Numbered from the stretch's first letter, positions 35,822-46,092 are shown. The stretch is DNA of 64,000 bases from JABSSA01 sp039960995 (GCA_039960995.1 JBDVKF010000093.1:1-64000); one strand, 5' to 3'. Program-made: numbers and translations. The notes: a model not told the origin generated them from the letters alone.

Positions 35822-37438
35822 ATGTTACTTCAAAAACGCGTCACACGGCGCAGTGTGCTGGCAGGCTTACTGGCAAGTACGACAGTCGCGAGACATTCGA
35901 TCGCGCAGACAACAGATTCAGCAGAACCATTTTCGTTCGAGTGGCTCAAAAGCCAGATGCGGGACCGGGCCAATGTGCCCGATGCGCCGCCCATGCCGTT
36001 GGATAACTTTCTCGAGAACCTGACCTATGATGATTACCGCAACATCTATTTCCGCCCGAACCAATCTCGTTGGGCAGATGGTACGCGACCTTTTCAATTG
36101 CAGGCGTTTCACCCCGGTTGGCTATTTCCGGATCCTGTCCAAGTATACGAAGTCGTCGATGGCCAGTCTCGGCCTTTGATCTTTGGCACTGACGATTTTG
36201 AATATCGAAACGATCTTGCAGATCGGGTGCCTGAGCACGCAGAATTGTCCGGTGTCGCGGGGCTAAAAGTCAACGCGCCATTGAACACGCCAACAAAGTT
36301 CGACGAGCTGGTTACGTTTCTCGGTGCGAGCTATTTCCGCGCCTTGGGAGCTGGCAACAGTTACGGGTTATCGGCTCGGGGTCTTTCGATTGATACTTGG
36401 TTGAATACGCCAGAGGAATTCCCCCGTTTCACGTCCTTTTGGGTTGTGCGGCCAGAGACGGAAGACGCTGCATTAGAAATTTACGCAGCCATGGACAGTG
36501 CATCCGTCACCGGGGCGTATCGCTTTGTTATTTCACCGGGTGCAGACACAGTGATCGAAGTCGAATCCGAACTCAATTTCCGCACGGATATCCGACAGCT
36601 TGGCCTCGCGCCGCTGACATCGATGTTCTATTTCGCTGAACATTCTGAGCGTGTGTTCGATGATTTCCGCGTGCAGGTCCATGACAGTGACGCGTTGCAG
36701 ATCATCCGTGGGTCTGGCGACGTATTGGTAAGGCCGTTGAACAATCCACATAACGTTTCCAATTCCTATTTCTCGGGAGACGACGTTGTTCAATTCGGTT
36801 TGCTTCAGCGGGACCGCGATTATGAAGCCTATCAAGATGCGGGTGCACAGTATCACAACCGACCTTCGGTAATGATCGAACCTATTGGTGATTGGGGCGC
36901 AGGTACTATTCGATTGGTCGAAATACCGGCGGAGCTGGAAATCGAAGATAACATAGTACTGTTTTGGACGCCGGAAAATGCACCTAAAGCGGGTGAGACA
37001 CGCACCTATAGTTACAAAATGCATTGGGGTGCATTGCCTGCCGATGGGGCCGGCGAATTGGCCTATGTTCACAGCACACGCACAGGCGTTGGCGGACCAT
37101 CAGGGGTGCCTCTTGAAAATCCGAACCTCCGGAAATTTGTCATAGATTTTGAAGGTGGCGCACTAGGGAACATGGCACCAGAAACGGGACTTAAGCCTGT
37201 TGTGACAACATCGGCGGGTGAGATTTCCGGATTGGGATTGCACAAAATTGACGACGCCACACAACGTTGGCGGTTATTTTTCGATGTGGACGGACAAGAT
37301 GAACGGTTGATCGAAATTACGGCACACGTGGCGGGCCAGGATCGAAAGCTAACGGAAGTTTGGTTGTTCCAGTGGGAACGTGACCCTGCCGATCTGATCA
37401 CTGCCGACGTTCAAGAGCCTGCGCCAAAAACGGATTAG
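35822..37438 (+). CDS. Glucan biosynthesis protein G/D (OpgG/OpgD family), Tat-exported
   Basis: The product is 538 residues from ATG 35822 (site GAAGGA; a TTG codon directly before it is also open). The N-terminus has a twin-arginine signal (TRRSVLAGLL), which favours OpgD over OpgG. The mature protein shows FSFEWLKSQM, DDYRNIYFRPNQSRW, FQLQAFHPGWLF and the late GLHKIDDATQRWRLFFDV features of the family. These periplasmic proteins shape osmoregulated periplasmic glucans. No opgH glucosyltransferase is adjacent, so it is either elsewhere or this copy has another role. Confidence 0.88.
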   Translation: MLLQKRVTRRSVLAGLLASTTVARHSIAQTTDSAEPFSFEWLKSQMRDRANVPDAPPMPLDNFLENLTYDDYRNIYFRPNQSRWADGTRPFQLQAFHPGWLFPDPVQVYEVVDGQSRPLIFGTDDFEYRNDLADRVPEHAELSGVAGLKVNAPLNTPTKFDELVTFLGASYFRALGAGNSYGLSARGLSIDTWLNTPEEFPRFTSFWVVRPETEDAALEIYAAMDSASVTGAYRFVISPGADTVIEVESELNFRTDIRQLGLAPLTSMFYFAEHSERVFDDFRVQVHDSDALQIIRGSGDVLVRPLNNPHNVSNSYFSGDDVVQFGLLQRDRDYEAYQDAGAQYHNRPSVMIEPIGDWGAGTIRLVEIPAELEIEDNIVLFWTPENAPKAGETRTYSYKMHWGALPADGAGELAYVHSTRTGVGGPSGVPLENPNLRKFVIDFEGGALGNMAPETGLKPVVTTSAGEISGLGLHKIDDATQRWRLFFDVDGQDERLIEITAHVAGQDRKLTEVWLFQWERDPADLITADVQEPAPKTD

Positions 37439-37649
37439 GGTGACTATTTCATCTTGAGACGAACTGGCCATCTGGAAAAGGGCGTGGAATTGGATTCCTA
37501 ACGTCCAGTTCGGCGATCGGTACGCCTAAAAACTTCTGATTTGTGAAACAGAAGAGTTGCTTCGACAGCGTCGAGTGACATTATGTGTCGTCTGACCTCG
37601 GGGCGCACACGTCCATCGGCTCGGCCTGACTTTAGCGAAAGCCCTCATC

Positions 37650-39032
37650 ATGCAAGATCATGACCTGACCGAAGGTCCAATTTCCGGCCATTTTCGCACT
37701 CTCGCTGTACCAGCCGCGATGGGGATGCTTTTTTCCACGCTCTATAACGTTGTCGATATCTATTTCGCGGGTCAGTTGTCTACTCAGGCGCAAGCCGGTC
37801 TGGCCATCGGGTTCCAAGCCTTTTTCATAATGATGGCCGTTGGGTTTGGTATGGGATCAGCGATGGGGGCCCTTGTCGGGAACGCCCGTGGTAAAAAAGA
37901 CGACGCCGCGACACGGCGGACCGCCATGCAGGGCCTGTCCTTTGCATTTGTCATGACTTTGATCCTTGTCGTGGCAGGTGGGTTTGCAGGGCCATTGCTC
38001 ATTGCGTTGATTTCGGAGCCGGGCGGATATCGGGATGCGGCCAATGGGTATTTCTATTGGCTACTGTCGGCCCTTCCGGGGTTCTTGATCGCATACGCCG
38101 CCAACGGGATATTGCAGGCCCACGGGGATACGGTCACGATGCAGCGCGCTATGATGGCAGCGTTTCTTGCCAACATTGGCCTTAATCCATTGTTTATATA
38201 TGGCATTCCTGGGGTGATCCCGGGGATTGGGTTCAATGGCATTGCGTTGGCCACAGTCGTTTCACAGACCGGTGTCATGTTGTTTGTATTACGCGCTGTG
38301 CATAACCTGCGTGTGATAAAAGGGGCCGGGCTGCGCGAACTTATGCCCGATCTTGGTCGCTACCGAGAAATCTTTGCCCAGATGATTCCGACAGCCTCTG
38401 CTTTTCTGGTCATGTTCATCTCGGGATTTGCCGTACAATATGCGCTGAAAGGGTTTGGGGAACATGCGCTGGCTGCTTATGCTGTCGCGTTGCGGGTCGA
38501 ACAGGTTTTACTCTTGCCCGTCTTTGGCATGACGGGCGCACTGTTACCCATAGCTGCGCAAAATTTCGGAGCTGGCAACCATGAACGCGTTCGCGAGGCA
38601 CTTTGGTTTTGTTGGAAGCTAGGGTTCGTTATGACCATCGTTGTCGCGCCATTCTTGTGGCTTGGTGCGCCTATTGTGATGTCGCTGTTTACCGATACTC
38701 AGGCAGTCATAGATGTCGGCGTCAGCTATCTGCGCGTAGATAGCTTTCTACTCACGATCTATATGATGTTGTTTTCCATAAATTCGTTTTTGCAAGCACT
38801 CAAACGCCCAATCTGGACGCTATGGATCTCGATCTATCGCCAAGGTTTTGGCGTCGCATTTTTTGTGTGGCTTTTGATTGGCGTGTTCGACATGAGCGTG
38901 TGGGGTGTGTGGCTTGGCATCGGTATCGCAGTCAGTTCAGGGTGGATCATTGCATTGATCGTCGCGAACCGCGTTGCAAACCAAGAAATCGGGGGGCTTG
39001 TCTACAATGCGAGCGCACCTCAAACCTCTTAG
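37650..39032 (+). CDS. MATE-family efflux transporter
   Basis: The product is 460 residues with about twelve membrane helices in two similar halves. Typical MATE features: LAVPAAMGMLFSTLYNVVDIYFAG at the start, GNARGKKD after helix 2 and the second-half counterpart PTASAFLVMFISGFAVQYAL. It would export drugs or metabolites with Na+ or H+. No regulator is adjacent. Substrate cannot be predicted. Confidence 0.88.
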   Translation: MQDHDLTEGPISGHFRTLAVPAAMGMLFSTLYNVVDIYFAGQLSTQAQAGLAIGFQAFFIMMAVGFGMGSAMGALVGNARGKKDDAATRRTAMQGLSFAFVMTLILVVAGGFAGPLLIALISEPGGYRDAANGYFYWLLSALPGFLIAYAANGILQAHGDTVTMQRAMMAAFLANIGLNPLFIYGIPGVIPGIGFNGIALATVVSQTGVMLFVLRAVHNLRVIKGAGLRELMPDLGRYREIFAQMIPTASAFLVMFISGFAVQYALKGFGEHALAAYAVALRVEQVLLLPVFGMTGALLPIAAQNFGAGNHERVREALWFCWKLGFVMTIVVAPFLWLGAPIVMSLFTDTQAVIDVGVSYLRVDSFLLTIYMMLFSINSFLQALKRPIWTLWISIYRQGFGVAFFVWLLIGVFDMSVWGVWLGIGIAVSSGWIIALIVANRVANQEIGGLVYNASAPQTS

Positions 39033-39144
39033 GCGTCGAAACATTGACGGACAAAGCCAACTATGATTGCTTTTTAGCATGTTTGAATGGGGTGTGTCCC
39101 TGTAATTCAGAACATACGGTCGCGGGCTTCTAAAGGACAATCCG

Positions 39145-39873
39145 ATGAATGGTCTTAACAAAGGTCCGATCCTTGTGACCGGGGCAAGCGGCGGTATTGA
39201 TGGCGCGATCGTGAGGCATTTGGCAGAGGCTGGTGCAGACATCATTGCGAATGGTCGTGATCAAGAAAAGCTGGGGGGATTGGCCAAAGAAACAGGCTGT
39301 CGCACTTTGGCGTTCGATCTGGAATCCGAAGAAGAAATACGCGAAGCGCTTGAAGGTCTAGACCTATGGGGGGCCGTCAACTGTGGTGGCTTTGGCGGCG
39401 AAATCGCGACCCCAATGGACACAGATATCAGTGTGTTTGACAAAGTGATGTCGATCAATGCACGCGGGGCCTTGTTGGTGACGAAGTATGCGTCGCAATC
39501 GATGATCCGCTTGGGCAAGGGCGGGGCGATTGTAAACGTATCAAGCCAAGCGTCTTTGGTCGCATTGCGCGGGCATATTTCCTATGGGTCGTCCAAGGCG
39601 GCGTTGGACAACATAACCCGCGTTTCTGCGATGGAGCTTGGGCCCCACGGTATCCGGGTCAATGGGGTCAACCCGACGGTGGTAATGACGCCCATGTCCG
39701 CGTGGTATTGGGGGCGTCCAGAAATCCAAGGCCCTTTCCTGGAAACGATGCCGCTTCAGAAATGGGCGACCGAAGACGATATCGCGGCACCGGTTGTCTT
39801 TTTATTGTCAGACGGTGCCGCAATGATTTCAGGTGTATGCCTGCCGATTGATGGTGGGTTTACAGCCGTTTAA
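39145..39873 (+). CDS. Short-chain dehydrogenase/reductase, L-xylulose-reductase-like
   Basis: The product is 242 residues. The cofactor motif is TGASGGID, so the last Gly of TGxxxGxG is replaced by Asp (D19). The catalytic Tyr-Lys pair is intact in YGSSK, Ser in VNVSSQAS, and VNPTVVMTPM matches L-xylulose/carbonyl reductases. The NNAG motif is changed to NCGG. The Asp in the glycine motif may alter cofactor binding. Stand-alone gene; substrate unknown. Confidence 0.82.
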   Translation: MNGLNKGPILVTGASGGIDGAIVRHLAEAGADIIANGRDQEKLGGLAKETGCRTLAFDLESEEEIREALEGLDLWGAVNCGGFGGEIATPMDTDISVFDKVMSINARGALLVTKYASQSMIRLGKGGAIVNVSSQASLVALRGHISYGSSKAALDNITRVSAMELGPHGIRVNGVNPTVVMTPMSAWYWGRPEIQGPFLETMPLQKWATEDDIAAPVVFLLSDGAAMISGVCLPIDGGFTAV

Positions 39874-40145
39874 AAACGGATTGGAACATTTGCTTTGGTA
39901 AGGCTTTTCTAGGCAGTAATTTTGCGATTTTTTGGAACGCGTCAACGCCTTTTCAACGAACTCAACGCAACCGATTCTGTCGAATACCTACTAGTTGATG
40001 GAGTTCTGTCTAGGTTCGAAAAGCGTCCCCGGTGATCAAGCACGAGTTGCTGTTCAACATCTATGCCTCTGTGCGATAGGTAAAGCGCCACGCTAGCTTA
40101 GGGGCCGGAATTTCTCGTCCCGCACCAATCAAATGGATTATCCCA

Positions 40146-41069
40146 ATGTCTGAGACCAAAAAAACCACTCATGATGCAGATGAAGACCTGCGCAACATGG
40201 ACATCAAGATCTATGTGAATGGTGATATCGTGCATCGCGACGACGCCAAAGTGTCGGTCTATGACAGCGGCTTTATGTTGGGCGATGGCATGTGGGAAGG
40301 GATGCGTCTTTATAACGGGAAATGGTCGTTCTTTGATGAACATATGGACCGCTTTTTTGGCTCGTGTAAGGCGGTGTCGCTTGATGTTGGCATGGACCGT
40401 AATGGCATCTTGGATGCGTTGAACAAGACCGCCAAAGCAAACGGTATGACCACCGATGCCCATTGCCGTTTGATGCTGACGCGCGGTACCAAGGTGAAAC
40501 CGTTTCAGCACCCTTCGCTAAGCCGATCCGGCCCGACACTGGTGATCATCATTGAACATTCGAAACCCGCAGGCGGATTAAAGACTGGCATCCGTTTGGC
40601 CACGGTTCCACAAGTGCGCGGCCTGCCGATGAGTCAAGACGCCAAATACAACAGCCATTCCAAATTGAACTGTGTTTTGGCCTGTTTGCAAGCGAAACAG
40701 ATGGGCGCGGATGAAGGGCTGATGCTCGACCCGCATGGGTTTGTGAATACCACCAATGCCTGCAATTTCTTTATCGTACGCAAGGGGCAAGTTTGGACCT
40801 CGACCGGGGATTATTGCATGAATGGTGTAACCCGCCAAAAAGTCATCGATATCTGCCGCGACAACGATATCCCGGTCTTTGAACGTAACTATTCGCTTTT
40901 TGAAACCTACAGCGCGGACGAAGCTTTTTTGACAGGGACGTTCGGGGCACAAACCCCTGTGTCAGAGATTGACGGCAAGCCAATTGGCACTGGTGATCGT
41001 CCAGTGATGAAGCGCATTCAAAAGCTGTATAAAGAGCTGATCACTGCGGACACGGGCGCCACGTTTTAG
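40146..41069 (+). CDS. Class IV PLP aminotransferase (branched-chain / D-amino acid type)
   Basis: The product is 307 residues. The class IV fold is clear from VYDSGFMLGDGMWEGMR, the PLP-lysine region YNSHSKLNCVLA (Lys in HSKLN) and EGLMLDPHGFVNTTNACNFF, followed by NGVTRQKVIDI. Members transfer amino groups between branched-chain or D-amino acids and keto acids, or are lyases. It converges on the aconitase X gene with a ten-base gap. The 271-base gap upstream (39874-40145) holds nothing recognisable. Confidence 0.85.
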   Translation: MSETKKTTHDADEDLRNMDIKIYVNGDIVHRDDAKVSVYDSGFMLGDGMWEGMRLYNGKWSFFDEHMDRFFGSCKAVSLDVGMDRNGILDALNKTAKANGMTTDAHCRLMLTRGTKVKPFQHPSLSRSGPTLVIIIEHSKPAGGLKTGIRLATVPQVRGLPMSQDAKYNSHSKLNCVLACLQAKQMGADEGLMLDPHGFVNTTNACNFFIVRKGQVWTSTGDYCMNGVTRQKVIDICRDNDIPVFERNYSLFETYSADEAFLTGTFGAQTPVSEIDGKPIGTGDRPVMKRIQKLYKELITADTGATF

Positions 41070-41079
41070 GATGGGTTGA

Positions 41080-42765
41080 TTACACCCATTTGGGCGGCTC
41101 AGTCGGGGCCATGCCAGTGACAGCGGCATGGGCGCAATCAACAAGGCCTCCAAACCGCACATTTCTTCCGCTTAAACCGGGGGCATAATGGGCGTATTTG
41201 CCAGAATTTGTCATCAAGGTTTTCGTCTGTGTCGGGAACACGGGTTCTACAATCGAGCACCAACATAAATCTGAATAGAATTGAACACCTGCGGTCTGAA
41301 GTTGGGTGGCAATTCCCTCGGATTGAGCTTGCGCAAAGGTATCACGCCCCAATGTTATGATGACAGACACATCTGGGTGCTTTTGCCGATTTGCCATCAG
41401 CTCAGCGAAACGGCGTGTCTCTTCCAGCGAAAAATGCGGGCTGCCCAAAGCAATCAGATCGACCTTATCGGACCCGGTACTCAGTGCGCCCCACGAAGCA
41501 GCGAAATCGGCGAGGGTAATTGTTTCATGTCTTGCGTCGGCAACGGGTTCAATATTGCCTTCTGGCGTTACGCCTGCCACATGCAAGAGAGCCGCTGCAG
41601 ATGTCGTTCCAAAAGCCGCACATACTGCGCGCAGGTCATCACGGCTTGGCGCACTCTGTTCGATCCCCCTCAGCACAGGAATGCGATCCGGGGCCAAACG
41701 GCCCGTAATCCAGCCAAGCAACGGCCAAATCGCATCGTCACAATCATTGGGCATTTCGACATCGATCACAACGCGGGGGCGTCGGTTCTCTGACAGATAG
41801 ACGCTGGTTTCCGGCGCGCGTCCGGTCAGGGCAATGAACAGATCAAGGTAATCGGGATGTTTGGCCGTGCGCGCACCCAGCACGCTGTTGGCAAAAATCA
41901 CGGCATTGGATTCTGACCAACCGATATCTTCGCCAAATTGCGGCACGTCTTCGGCAAGGTAAGGCGCGCAGGTGAAGGTCGGGCGTGCACCCATTTGAAC
42001 ATAGGCATCGGCCAATCGGCTCGCGGCCCGCCCAAAATCGGGCGGCATGTCGTGTTTGGTCCAGTTCTCGCGATCAACCGAGATTGCATTGATCGTGGTT
42101 GGGATGGTCACCTTAGCCCCCATTTCGGCCATCGTTGTTGCAAAGATGAGGTTTGCCTCATGGGCATAGATACACCCGTCGATGTGGCCTCGGGTGACGT
42201 CGATCAATCGCTTTGCCCCTTGCGACGCCGCCATGGCGCAAATGACCTCCATCCCAAGGGCTGTGGGCTTGCCTTTGTCACCGGCCAACATGGTTTTGTC
42301 GCCGATGCTCAGATCCAGGTCATTTTGTGTGACCTGATGCAGGTCGACAGAAAGCTGCGAGGCCGTTAGCCGATTGCCTTGTAGCTTTGCAGTGTTCTTT
42401 GTGCACAACCTGTCATAATCCTCTGCGGCCAGACGCAGGATACCAACGTTTCGATCAAACATGCGCGAGGCGATCAACGCACCCAACGTAAGCACTTCTT
42501 CATCCTCACGAAAAACGAACAACGCCGGCGCACATCCGTTCAGGGCCAATTGCAAAAGCACACCACTGCCAGAGCAAGAGCCTCGGCTTGTCGGCATAAG
42601 AACGATTTTGCCCGCCAGTGACTGGCCGTGAAGCGGGTGGTGCGCGTCAATCACCACTCCTGTGTCCGGATCAACGCCGCCCCAAAAGCTCAGACCGTCT
42701 TCGCAGGTTATAACCTCGGCTTCGACTTGCGTCGGTACAATCAGCAAGGCCTTGGGGTCTGTCAT
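41080..42765 (-). CDS. Aconitase X (AcnX), fused small and large domains
   Basis: The product is 561 residues from ATG 42765 (site AGGGA, one base after the betC stop). An N-terminal DUF126 swivelling domain (about 1-130, with LMPTSRGSCSGSGVLL) is fused to DUF521 (from about 140: GKPTALGMEVICAMA, CAPYLAEDVPQFGEDIGWSESNAV, of which the Cys is a cluster-ligand candidate). Characterised bacterial AcnX enzymes dehydrate cis-3-hydroxy-L-proline; an archaeal form acts on phosphomevalonate. In a bacterium the hydroxyproline role is more likely. Co-transcribed with betC. Confidence 0.85.
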   Translation of the reverse strand: MTDPKALLIVPTQVEAEVITCEDGLSFWGGVDPDTGVVIDAHHPLHGQSLAGKIVLMPTSRGSCSGSGVLLQLALNGCAPALFVFREDEEVLTLGALIASRMFDRNVGILRLAAEDYDRLCTKNTAKLQGNRLTASQLSVDLHQVTQNDLDLSIGDKTMLAGDKGKPTALGMEVICAMAASQGAKRLIDVTRGHIDGCIYAHEANLIFATTMAEMGAKVTIPTTINAISVDRENWTKHDMPPDFGRAASRLADAYVQMGARPTFTCAPYLAEDVPQFGEDIGWSESNAVIFANSVLGARTAKHPDYLDLFIALTGRAPETSVYLSENRRPRVVIDVEMPNDCDDAIWPLLGWITGRLAPDRIPVLRGIEQSAPSRDDLRAVCAAFGTTSAAALLHVAGVTPEGNIEPVADARHETITLADFAASWGALSTGSDKVDLIALGSPHFSLEETRRFAELMANRQKHPDVSVIITLGRDTFAQAQSEGIATQLQTAGVQFYSDLCWCSIVEPVFPTQTKTLMTNSGKYAHYAPGLSGRNVRFGGLVDCAHAAVTGMAPTEPPKWV

Positions 42766-42766
42766 A

Positions 42767-44302
42767 TCAATCGTCCCTAGCAAGTGGGAGGTACTTGAAC
42801 GCCCAATCGTTATAGGTGGTTTCGCCCCGATACCAAACGACGTGCGCGCCGGGGTCTTCGTCGTGATTCCAACGCGGTCGCTGCCCTTGCAGATCGCTCT
42901 TTAAAACAAGGTGTCGGCGTTTCTGACTGAGGTGAATGCGTTCTGCCAGATCTGCACTGTCCCAACGTTTTGTTACCAAGGCGTGCAGCCGGGTTTCCTC
43001 TGCGGCGTGTTCTGCCAATCCTGCAAGATTTCGCTGTTCTGACGGATCGTTTTCCACGTCAAAAAGAAGCGGTGGGTCAGCGCTGGAATAGATGTATTTG
43101 AATGGTCCTTGCCGGACCATAAAGATCGGTGCGGTTGTCGCTTCGGCAAGGTATTCCGCATATATGGGACGGTTGGGTTCGGCGGACAGCTTGGTGGCAA
43201 GGTCTTCACCGTCCAAAGTTTCAACAGGCGACGTCCAACCAGCCCCCTCAGCGATACCCATAAAGGTTGGCAACAGATCAACCAGCGAAGCTGGTGTTGA
43301 TGCGTGGCCCGACTTGAAGGCACCGCCGGTGATGATAAGCGGCACCTTCAATGATGGTTCAAAAAAGTGCTTCTTGAACCACATCCCTCGTTCGCCCAGC
43401 ATTTCGCCATGATCGGATGTAAAGACAATGACAGTGTTGTCGCGTTGTCCTGTACGTTCAAGAGTCTCCAGCAGTTCGCCGATTTTACCATCAAGGTAGC
43501 TGATCGAACCGTAATAAGCACGCCGCGCAGTCAGGATATCTGCGTCGTCGAAACGCACGTTTAACATCCCAAAATCGGACAATAATCGCACAGAATGGGC
43601 GTCATGTTCGTTCTCGGGCAGGGCGGGGACGTCAGGTAAGGGAATGTCGATGTTGTCGTAAAGGTCCCAGAATTCCTTTTTGCACAGATAGGGTTCATGG
43701 GGATGTGTGAAGGAGACCTGCAAAAAGAACGGGCGTTTGTCTGCGCTACGGGCGATATCATAGAGGTGCTGGACGGCATGGAATGTCACCAAGTCATCAA
43801 AATCGATTTGCATTGACCGCTCGCAAACGCCAGCAATTGTGACTGAACGCGGATCATTTGTGTCTCGCTCGCCTTCGTCCTCCCAGTTCGGAACCCAAGA
43901 GAAATCGGCAGGATAAAGATCTGGGGTCAGACGGCGTTCAAAGCCATGATGCTGGTCGGGACCAATGAAATGCATTTTGCCAGACAGCGCGGTTTGGTAT
44001 CCGGCGGCGCGCAAATAGTGGGCATAGGTTGGGATGGAAGCGGCCAGTTCTGCGGCATTGTCATACGCCCCAATTTCCGAACACAGTTTCCCCGTCGCCA
44101 TTGATGCGCGCGAAGGGGAACACAGCGGAAAATTGCAATAAGCAGTCTCAAACACGGTGCCTTCTGCGGCAAGGCGATCAAGGTTTGGGGCGTGGACGAC
44201 CTGGTCGCCATAGCACCGCAAAAACTGCGCTGCCAACTGATCGACCTGAATGAAAAGGATGTTCGGCTTCACAGGTTGGCCCTTTGGAATGCGTCGAAAC
44301 AT
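42767..44302 (-). CDS. betC: Choline-sulfatase / arylsulfatase-family enzyme
   Basis: The product is 511 residues. The formylglycine motif is CSPSR starting at Cys61. Metal-binding residues lie in ILFIQVDQL and FTSDHGEMLGERGMW, and the segment GAYDNAAELAASIPTYAHYLRAAGYQTALSGKMHFIGPDQHHGFE (its parts GAYDNAAE and SGKMHF) matches BetC closely. It would release sulfate from choline-O-sulfate, giving choline for glycine betaine. No betA/betB is nearby; instead it is coupled to AcnX. Cytoplasmic (no signal peptide). Confidence 0.82.
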   Translation of the reverse strand: MFRRIPKGQPVKPNILFIQVDQLAAQFLRCYGDQVVHAPNLDRLAAEGTVFETAYCNFPLCSPSRASMATGKLCSEIGAYDNAAELAASIPTYAHYLRAAGYQTALSGKMHFIGPDQHHGFERRLTPDLYPADFSWVPNWEDEGERDTNDPRSVTIAGVCERSMQIDFDDLVTFHAVQHLYDIARSADKRPFFLQVSFTHPHEPYLCKKEFWDLYDNIDIPLPDVPALPENEHDAHSVRLLSDFGMLNVRFDDADILTARRAYYGSISYLDGKIGELLETLERTGQRDNTVIVFTSDHGEMLGERGMWFKKHFFEPSLKVPLIITGGAFKSGHASTPASLVDLLPTFMGIAEGAGWTSPVETLDGEDLATKLSAEPNRPIYAEYLAEATTAPIFMVRQGPFKYIYSSADPPLLFDVENDPSEQRNLAGLAEHAAEETRLHALVTKRWDSADLAERIHLSQKRRHLVLKSDLQGQRPRWNHDEDPGAHVVWYRGETTYNDWAFKYLPLARDD

Positions 44303-44416
44303 ATACTATCTGTGGCTTACATGACAGCAAGGCAAAATTCCTGTCTAGTCTGCCTGTTTTTCTGGTCCCTTGGGTTGGTCCAAGCGATCAATGGAAGGCG
44401 CGGCTCAAGCCTCGAT

Positions 44417-45301
44417 CTATCCGCGTTTCTTATTTTCAAACGCGGCAAATAGGACCCCCGCTAGGATAAGGGGTAATGCCCAGAGAAACGCTGACGAAAG
44501 TTGCAGCCGGAAGATGAACAAATCCGCCAGGATGGGCCAGAGCAAGGCGAGGTATTCAAAGGGGGCAAGTCTTGATGCCTCAGCAAAGCGAAACGCCAGT
44601 GTCATCGCGATGTGGGCGAAACCGCCAAACAAGCCCGCCGCGATCAACCAAACCAATATTCGGCCTTCCGGGATCACCCATCCCAGCGGAAGGGTGAACA
44701 AGGCGCCGATCATCGACGCGAGAACGAAATAGAGGGCAATCGCGCCGGGGCTTTCGGTCTTGTTTAGATTGCGCACCATGATCAAGGCCAGCGCTGAAAG
44801 CACCGCTGAAACCAAACCAATGATGTATCCGATCAATCGCTCTGGGTTATTTGAACTGCTATTAATCTCCGGCCCGACCAGGACGATGACACCGGCAAAC
44901 CCTAAAGCCAGACCACCGATGCGCCACATCGTAAGTCTTTCGGACAAAAAGAAGAAAGCGGCGATGGCCATCAACATGGGTGAAAGTTGTGCGATCAAAA
45001 TCGCTTCGGCCACATTCAGACGTGCGATTGCTGCGAAAGACGTGAATAGCGCCAGAGCCCCGAATGCCGATCGCAAGAAATGCGCGCCCGGTCTTTTGGT
45101 TGCCAATCCACTGGGAAATTCATTCCGAACCCAGAGAAAAATGATCAAGGGGATGAAGGCAAAGAACGACCGAAAGAAGACGATCTCGCCCAAGGGTACA
45201 CCGTCGCTTACGGCTTTGACACTGATAAACATGCCCGCACCAAGCACACCCGATAAGATACGCAGACCGTTCCCCAGCAACGGGCGGTCTACTCGGCTCA
45301 T
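44417..45301 (-). CDS. EamA/DMT-family transporter
   Basis: The product is 294 residues with about ten helices in two EamA repeats (first half near 5-135, second near 150-290). It overlaps the upstream ABC permease gene by four bases and so closes the nine-gene zinc-linked run. In Pseudomonas pseudopaline clusters an EamA protein (CntI) exports the metallophore; by analogy this may export a chelator or metabolite handled by the transporter. Confidence 0.82.
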   Translation of the reverse strand: MSRVDRPLLGNGLRILSGVLGAGMFISVKAVSDGVPLGEIVFFRSFFAFIPLIIFLWVRNEFPSGLATKRPGAHFLRSAFGALALFTSFAAIARLNVAEAILIAQLSPMLMAIAAFFFLSERLTMWRIGGLALGFAGVIVLVGPEINSSSNNPERLIGYIIGLVSAVLSALALIMVRNLNKTESPGAIALYFVLASMIGALFTLPLGWVIPEGRILVWLIAAGLFGGFAHIAMTLAFRFAEASRLAPFEYLALLWPILADLFIFRLQLSSAFLWALPLILAGVLFAAFENKKRG

Positions 45302-46092
45302 CTATGCTCCCCTTCATCCGCAAGGGCATCGCGCAAGGCGTCTCCGGCAAGGTTGATGGCAAGGACACTGATGACAACGGCCAATCCCGGCCAGATCATT
45401 TGAAGCGGCGTGGATCGCATGTGGATTCGTGCATCGAGCAACATTGTGCCCCATTCCGGCATTGGCGGTTGGACACCAAAACCGAGGAAACCAAGGGCCG
45501 AGATGCCAAGAATCGCACGCGCGAACATGCCGGTCCACACGACAGTTAGGGACGGCAAAAGCGAGGGCAAGTAATGCCAGCGCGCAATGGACCAAGGGGA
45601 CATCCCGGCGAGTTTGGCTTGAATCACAAATCCTCGGGTTTGAAGTGACAGGCCAATGCCGCGCGCAACCCTTGCGTATCGCATCCAACCGGTGACGGTC
45701 AGCGCAAAGATCAAGCTCCAAGTGCTTGCCCCCAACAACCCTGCGATGACCACGGCGGCGATGAGATCTGGAAAGGCAAGAAAAGTATCCGTCGTGCGCA
45801 TCACCGCCCAATCAACCAGCTTTCCACCAAGTGCTGCAGTGAGGCCGACCAAGGTGCCCATACAGAGGCCGATAAAGGAAATGAGAAAAGCCAACCCGAG
45901 TGACCACCGGGATCCGTGTAGCAACCGGGACAGTATGTCCCGCCCCAATGCGTCAGTGCCCAACAGGAATTCGCCGCTTGGAGGGGAAAGCCGCTTGGGA
46001 ATATTGATCGCAGTCGGGTCATATGGAGCCACCAGTGGCCCGATCACAGCAAGAACAAGGATTGCTCCGGCCAAAGCGACAACGCTACGCAT
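45298..46092 (-). CDS. ABC permease, DppC/NikC type
   Basis: The product is 264 residues; ATG 46092 overlaps the end of the upstream permease gene by eight bases, and a further upstream frame is open but not needed. It has about six helices, with LLGTDALGRDILSRLLHGSRWSL and the EAA-like loop QAKLAGMSPWSIARWHYLP. It forms the second half of the channel for the SBP5-type transporter. Confidence 0.85.
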   Translation of the reverse strand: MRSVVALAGAILVLAVIGPLVAPYDPTAINIPKRLSPPSGEFLLGTDALGRDILSRLLHGSRWSLGLAFLISFIGLCMGTLVGLTAALGGKLVDWAVMRTTDTFLAFPDLIAAVVIAGLLGASTWSLIFALTVTGWMRYARVARGIGLSLQTRGFVIQAKLAGMSPWSIARWHYLPSLLPSLTVVWTGMFARAILGISALGFLGFGVQPPMPEWGTMLLDARIHMRSTPLQMIWPGLAVVISVLAINLAGDALRDALADEGEHR

